The position numbers and the translations under genes were made by a program. A stretch of 64,000 nucleotides of DNA from Agromyces ramosus (GTDB lineage: Bacteria > Actinomycetota > Actinomycetes > Actinomycetales > Microbacteriaceae), in contig NZ_JAUSYY010000001.1 in assembly GCF_030817175.1 (NCBI RefSeq), forward strand, positions 186,001 to 250,000, given 5' to 3'. The notes beneath the pieces are model-generated. The model made no database searches. It was not told where the DNA came from and was given only the letters and a program-made list of their open reading frames with translations. Shown one piece after another: positions 60,698 to 64,000 of this stretch. Position 1 is the first letter of the stretch; every line of letters starts with the position of its first letter.

Positions 60698-61927
60698 TCA
60701 GCCCGAGATCAGCAGCGCCGAGGGGCGCGGCGAGAGCGCGTCGTCGAGCACGAGACATGCGGCGCCGACCGCGGCGACATCGTCGCCGATGCTTGAGACG
60801 GCAACCCCGATGGGGTGCGTCGTGACGAGCGCGGGCGACGAGTTCACCAGTTCCGCGATGCGGCGCAGCAGGACGCGAGACACGCGATTCCAATAGGGTC
60901 CGCCGAAGACGACCGTATCGAGGTCGAGCAGGTTCGCGACCGTGACGACCGCGACCGAGATGCGACTCGCCGTCGCCTCGAGCAGGTCGGATGCCTCGGC
61001 GTCGCCGCCCTCGGCGAGCGCGGCGATCTGCGCGAGGCCCTCATCGACCTCGGTGGCGCCGAGGCGGCCCACCGGTCGCGCGATGAGGCCCGTTGCGATC
61101 GCTGAGGCGACCAATCGGCGCGGCATGATCGAGTCGCCGAGGCATCCGCGGCGGCCGCAACCGCAGACCGGCCCGTCGGGGTCGACGATGATGTGCCCCG
61201 CGTCGCCCGCGTTGTTCGTCGCACCCCGGACGGCCTCGTGCGCGATCGCCAAGCCCACGCCGACACCGGTGCCGTAGTAGAAGAACATGAAGTCATCGCG
61301 CTGATGCGGCGAACTCATCCAGAGCTCGGCGACCGTGGCGGCGGTCACGTCCTTCTCGAGCAGCACCGTCAGGCCGGTGGACTCCGCGAGAGCTTCCCTG
61401 AGGGCCACCCCGTGCCACCCCTCGAGGAGCGGCGGATCGAGGACGACACCTCGCTCGAGGTCGAGTGGGCCCGGCGCTGCGATTCCGACGCCGAGGACTC
61501 GTGAGCGCTCGACTCCCGCCTCGACGATGAGCGCCTCGATGGAATCCCGCATGCTCGCGATCACGCGATCGGGCGTGACATCCGAGGGGGTCCTCAGCGC
61601 CTGGTGCGCGACGACCCTCCCGTCGAGGTCCAGCACGACGTAGGTGATCACCGAGGGATCGAGATGCACGCCGATCGCATAGCCCCCGGATGGATCCAGC
61701 TCGAGGATGATGCGCGGCTTGCCGACACCGAGAATGCGCTGGCCCGCCTCACGGATGATTCCCTCATCGAGGAGACGGCGTGAGACGTTCGAGACGGTCT
61801 GCGCGCTCAGGCCGGTCTGCTCGGCGATCTCGACTCGGCTCAATCCGTCGCGGTTGCGCCGGATCGTGTCGAGGATCACGATCTGGTTGAATCCGCCCAG
61901 CGCATGAACGTTCGTGCCTCGTCGCAT
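60698..61927 (-). CDS. ROK family transcriptional regulator
   Basis: 409 residues. N-terminal winged helix (LSRVEIAEQTGLSAQTVSNVSRRLLDEGII), then a ROK sugar-kinase-like domain with VGIAAPGPLD, EKDVTAATVAELWM, GAGDAGH-type GDAGHIIVDPDGP and the zinc motif CGCGRRGC. The N-terminal phosphate-binding loop (GVHLDPSVITYVVLD) lacks the DxGxT of active sugar kinases, so it is a regulator only. Expected to repress the downstream GH76 operon until a mannose-derived sugar is bound. ATG 61927 with GGGGGG SD; 64 bp behind rnc. Confidence 0.92.
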   Translation of the reverse strand: MRRGTNVHALGGFNQIVILDTIRRNRDGLSRVEIAEQTGLSAQTVSNVSRRLLDEGIIREAGQRILGVGKPRIILELDPSGGYAIGVHLDPSVITYVVLDLDGRVVAHQALRTPSDVTPDRVIASMRDSIEALIVEAGVERSRVLGVGIAAPGPLDLERGVVLDPPLLEGWHGVALREALAESTGLTVLLEKDVTAATVAELWMSSPHQRDDFMFFYYGTGVGVGLAIAHEAVRGATNNAGDAGHIIVDPDGPVCGCGRRGCLGDSIMPRRLVASAIATGLIARPVGRLGATEVDEGLAQIAALAEGGDAEASDLLEATASRISVAVVTVANLLDLDTVVFGGPYWNRVSRVLLRRIAELVNSSPALVTTHPIGVAVSSIGDDVAAVGAACLVLDDALSPRPSALLISG

Positions 61928-61991
61928 GCAACCCCCCTCGAGCAGTCTGTCACCAGTATGCCGCTCGGGGGCCGGTGCGATCTCGGGCGCG

Positions 61992-62717
61992 TCAGCGTGA
62001 GTTGAGCAGGGTCCACGCCTCGAGCGCCGCGGCCATCTCGGCCTGCTTCTTGCTCGAACCCTCGCCGGAGGCGGCGACGAGCTCGCCGACCGTGACGGTG
62101 GCGATGAAGTGCTTGTTGTGATCAGGGCCGCTCTCGGCGACCGAGTAGGACGGCGCAGGAGCGCCGCGCCGCGCCGCGATCTCTTGCAGGCTCGTCTTCG
62201 GGTCCATGGAGGCGCCGAATCGCGCCGGGTCCTGCATCAGCGGTGCCACGAGGCGCAACACGAGCGCGGTGGCAGCGTCGCCGCCGGCGTCGAGGTACAC
62301 GGCGCCGATGATCGCCTCGACGGTGTCGGCGAGGATCGACGGCTTGTCGGCGCCACCCGTCATGGTCTCACCGCGGCCGAGGCGGATGAACCGGCCGATG
62401 CCGATTGAACGACCGACCTCGGCGAGCGCGACACTCGAAACGAGGCTCGCGCGACGCTTGGCCAGCTCGCCCTCGTCGAGATCGGGGTGGTCGTTGAAGA
62501 GCTTCACCGTCACGGCCTGCCCGAGGATCGAGTCGCCGAGGAACTCGAGGCGCTCGTTCGTCGGGATGCCGCCGTTCTCGTACGCGAATGACCGGTGCGT
62601 GAGCGCGAGGAGCAGCAGGGCAGGATCGATCTCGACGTGCAGCGTTCGCTGCAATTCGTCGAGCGTGCGATCCCGATGAGCGCTGGGCTCTGTTCCTGCG
62701 TGCTCCGTCGGCGTCAC
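61992..62717 (-). CDS. rnc: ribonuclease III
   Basis: 241 residues. RNase III domain with signature NERLEFLGDSIL (about 52), ADTVEAIIGAVYLDAGGDAA (catalytic acids), then a C-terminal dsRBD (DPKTSLQEIAARRG...SSKKQAEMAAALEAWTLL). GTG start at 62717. It cleaves double-stranded RNA in rRNA maturation. 28 bp after rpmF. Confidence 0.97.
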   Translation of the reverse strand: MTPTEHAGTEPSAHRDRTLDELQRTLHVEIDPALLLLALTHRSFAYENGGIPTNERLEFLGDSILGQAVTVKLFNDHPDLDEGELAKRRASLVSSVALAEVGRSIGIGRFIRLGRGETMTGGADKPSILADTVEAIIGAVYLDAGGDAATALVLRLVAPLMQDPARFGASMDPKTSLQEIAARRGAPAPSYSVAESGPDHNKHFIATVTVGELVAASGEGSSKKQAEMAAALEAWTLLNSR

Positions 62718-62745
62718 GACCGGTCGATCGGGAGTCTGCGGCCGA

Positions 62746-62949
62746 CTAGACGTCGGCGACCTTGCGGCCCTTGTACTCGAGGAAGAGCGGCGTGCCCGCT
62801 GAGTCCTCGACGACCTTCGCGCGGTGCGGGAGGCTGTAGGTGACCTTGCCGTTCTCGACGGTCTTGACGAGCGTGGGGACCTCTGCCTTCCACTGCGCGC
62901 GGCGCATGTGGGTTCGGGCGCGTGACTTCTTCCGCTTCGGAACAGCCAT
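62746..62949 (-). CDS. rpmF: 50S ribosomal protein L32
   Basis: 67 residues: MAVPKRKKSRARTHMRRAQW at the N-terminus is diagnostic. No CxxC zinc-ribbon cysteines, i.e. the zinc-free (C-minus) type common in Actinobacteria. 2 bp after the DUF177 gene. Confidence 0.97.
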   Translation of the reverse strand: MAVPKRKKSRARTHMRRAQWKAEVPTLVKTVENGKVTYSLPHRAKVVEDSAGTPLFLEYKGRKVADV

Positions 62950-62951
62950 GA

Positions 62952-63518
62952 CTATCTCTCTCTCTGCTGGTCGGCCCCGGATTCGGCATCCGGACCGCTG
63001 TCTTCGGAAGCCTGGAACCCGGTGAGCGCGGCCCAGCGAGGATCGCTGTGCTCAGGGGTGACGAGTTCCGGATGATCGGCCAGTCGGAGCCCGGTCTCGG
63101 GGTCGAGACCTGGGCAATCCGGTCGGCACACCGGCTGGAACGGCAGTGCCAGCACTACCGCATCGCGGATGAGCGATTCAAGATCCACGTGGTCGTCTTG
63201 AACCTCATACTCGATTGCTTCTCCAGAATGATACCCGAAGAGCTCTTGGAACTCGACTTCGACCGGCAGGGCGATGTCGATGAGGCATCGCCCGCACTCG
63301 CCTTCGGCGACGGCGTCGACCTCGGTGGTCACGAGGATGCCCTCGTGCACGGACTCCAGTCGGGCGTCGACATCGAGTGCTGCGCCGCTGCGCACCGCGA
63401 CGAGCCCCTCGCCCATCTGCTCGGCGACATCGACGGTGAACTGTTCCTCGCGCATCTCACCGGGACGGTTGATGAGATCGCGAACGTTCAGGTTGAGCGG
63501 TGAATGCTTCGTGGCCAC
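62952..63518 (-). CDS. DUF177/YceD family protein
   Basis: 188-residue DUF177 protein (23S rRNA accumulation protein YceD family). Seen: an N-terminal NLNVRDLINRPGEMREEQ, a core with the CGRC Cys pair (ECGRCLIDIALPVEVEFQELFGY) and a second CRPDCPGL pair, which could bind one zinc. GTG start 63518. Always linked to rpmF; suggested role in 23S rRNA or L32 biogenesis. Confidence 0.92.
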   Translation of the reverse strand: MATKHSPLNLNVRDLINRPGEMREEQFTVDVAEQMGEGLVAVRSGAALDVDARLESVHEGILVTTEVDAVAEGECGRCLIDIALPVEVEFQELFGYHSGEAIEYEVQDDHVDLESLIRDAVVLALPFQPVCRPDCPGLDPETGLRLADHPELVTPEHSDPRWAALTGFQASEDSGPDAESGADQQRER

Positions 63519-63529
63519 GATCGACGATT

Positions 63530-64000
63530 CTACGCGCCGACGCGTGAACGTTCGCCGAAGAGCGCGCGTGCCCGCTCCAACAGGGAATGCGGCATGAACG
63601 TCGCGCGCGCGCGCTCGACCGGAGTGGCGTCGTCGGCGAGCGCAGATCGCGCCAGCGCGAGCTCGTCGAGGAGCCTCGCGCCGCCCGGGCCCGTCACGGC
63701 CGGCCCGTACCGCTCGCGCTCCACGGCGTCGCGGAGCGCGACGAGCGCGTCGCGCTGCGGCCCGGCCGCGAACGCCGGCCGCTCGCCGAGATGCGCCGCG
63801 AGGGCGCGCGGGGTCTCGGCGACATCGCCGCCCGCGTCGAAGTCGCGCGCCGAGGCCATGAGCTCCTCCCATGCGGCATCCGCCGGCCGTTCACCTCGAC
63901 GCATGCGACCGTGACGGGTGATGCGCTGTCCCAGCCGCAACGCGGCCGGGAGGAGCAGGATGACGACGGCGAGGATCGCGAGCAGCGAGCCGCGCACCCA
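63530..64000 (-). CDS. C-terminal part of a membrane protein (transglutaminase/TgpA-like tail), 5'-truncated
   Basis: A frame open to the right window edge (the codon before the GTG at 63997 is Trp), so the start is outside. 156 residues are visible: a single hydrophobic helix (about 5-22, LLAILAVVILLLPAALRL), then a cytosolic helical Ala/Arg/Glu-rich tail (RADAAWEELMASARDFDAGGDVAETPRALAAHLGE, about 45-80). This helix-plus-tail resembles the C-terminus of actinobacterial transglutaminase-domain (TgpA/DUF4129-like) membrane proteins, but without the rest of the gene that is a guess. Confidence 0.5.
   Translation of the reverse strand, partial: WVRGSLLAILAVVILLLPAALRLGQRITRHGRMRRGERPADAAWEELMASARDFDAGGDVAETPRALAAHLGERPAFAAGPQRDALVALRDAVERERYGPAVTGPGGARLLDELALARSALADDATPVERARATFMPHSLLERARALFGERSRVGA

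Noticed and set aside
1..64000. CRISPR, tRNA, rRNA or toxin-antitoxin loci
   Set aside because: No regularly spaced repeats, tRNA-like cloverleaf with CCA-end sequence, rRNA signatures or small toxin pairs were seen.

Overview
The window is about 70% GC and carries a gene order typical of Actinobacteria: cdsA-frr-pyrH-tsf-rpsB, xerC-dprA-comM-yraN-DUF2469-rnhB-lepB-rplS, trmD-rimM-khpA-rpsP, ffh-ftsY-smc-mutM-rnc-rpmF-DUF177. Mycobacteria have the same order. The protein style, the DivIVA-type protein, the LVIVD/DUF305 pair and the abundant CGGATGC word suggest Microbacteriaceae (Agromyces/Microbacterium-like), but the genus cannot be fixed from the sequence. I saw no tRNA, rRNA, CRISPR array, transposase or prophage. 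No stretch longer than 300 bp lacks a gene.

Layout. (1) 1-16751 is mostly minus-strand housekeeping: a partial AI-2E-family protein, an alpha/beta hydrolase, a small Cys/His protein, a lytic transglycosylase-like protein, a DivIVA-repeat protein, cdsA, frr, pyrH, tsf, rpsB; then a plus-strand M23-like gene, xerC, a phosphoesterase, dprA, comM, yraN, DUF2469, rnhB, lepB, rplS and a small membrane protein. (2) 16837-31114: after map comes an assimilatory nitrate/nitrite island, with nirD and a chelatase remnant on the minus strand, nirB-cobA-nnaR and narK-nasA-nasB-like on the plus strand, and cbiX-mobA-DUF6457-moeA on the minus strand converging on it. It lies between rplS and trmD. (3) 31111-33082 is trmD-rimM-khpA-rpsP. 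(4) 33363-41547 is accessory: ybdK, a GH1 beta-glucosidase, two paralogous spermidine-synthase-like genes around a FemAB-like gene, an LVIVD surface protein and a DUF305 lipoprotein. (5) 41583-53057 is ffh, DUF2004, ftsY, smc and mutM, interrupted by an LLM oxidoreductase/alpha-amylase pair and a double-GNAT gene. (6) 53093-61927 is a mannan/alpha-mannoside utilisation operon (GH76, ABC importer, GH38) with its ROK regulator, lodged between mutM and rnc. (7) 61992-64000 is rnc, rpmF, DUF177 and the end of a membrane protein.

How the nitrate island fits together: NarK imports nitrate, NasA (a molybdoenzyme) with the NasB-like flavoprotein reduces it to nitrite, and NirBD reduces nitrite to ammonium. 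CobA and the CbiX-type chelatase are the steps needed for NirB's siroheme, and MobA and MoeA act on the molybdenum cofactor of NasA. NnaR is the expected pathway co-regulator. The four promoters that drive this set (nirD, nirB, narK, cbiX) share one architecture: GlnR-like half-sites repeated every 11 bp, the last GAAAC/T exactly 10 bp before a TANNNT box.

Three features stand out. nirB is broken by one extra G near 18994-18996 (real lesion or sequencing error). A 47-codon ORF coupled to nirD looks like the first and last pieces of a CbiX chelatase with the middle deleted, while an intact cbiX lies 12.5 kb away under the same promoter type. The conserved translation/secretion/segregation block has taken in accessory cassettes at several joints without visible transposase scars.
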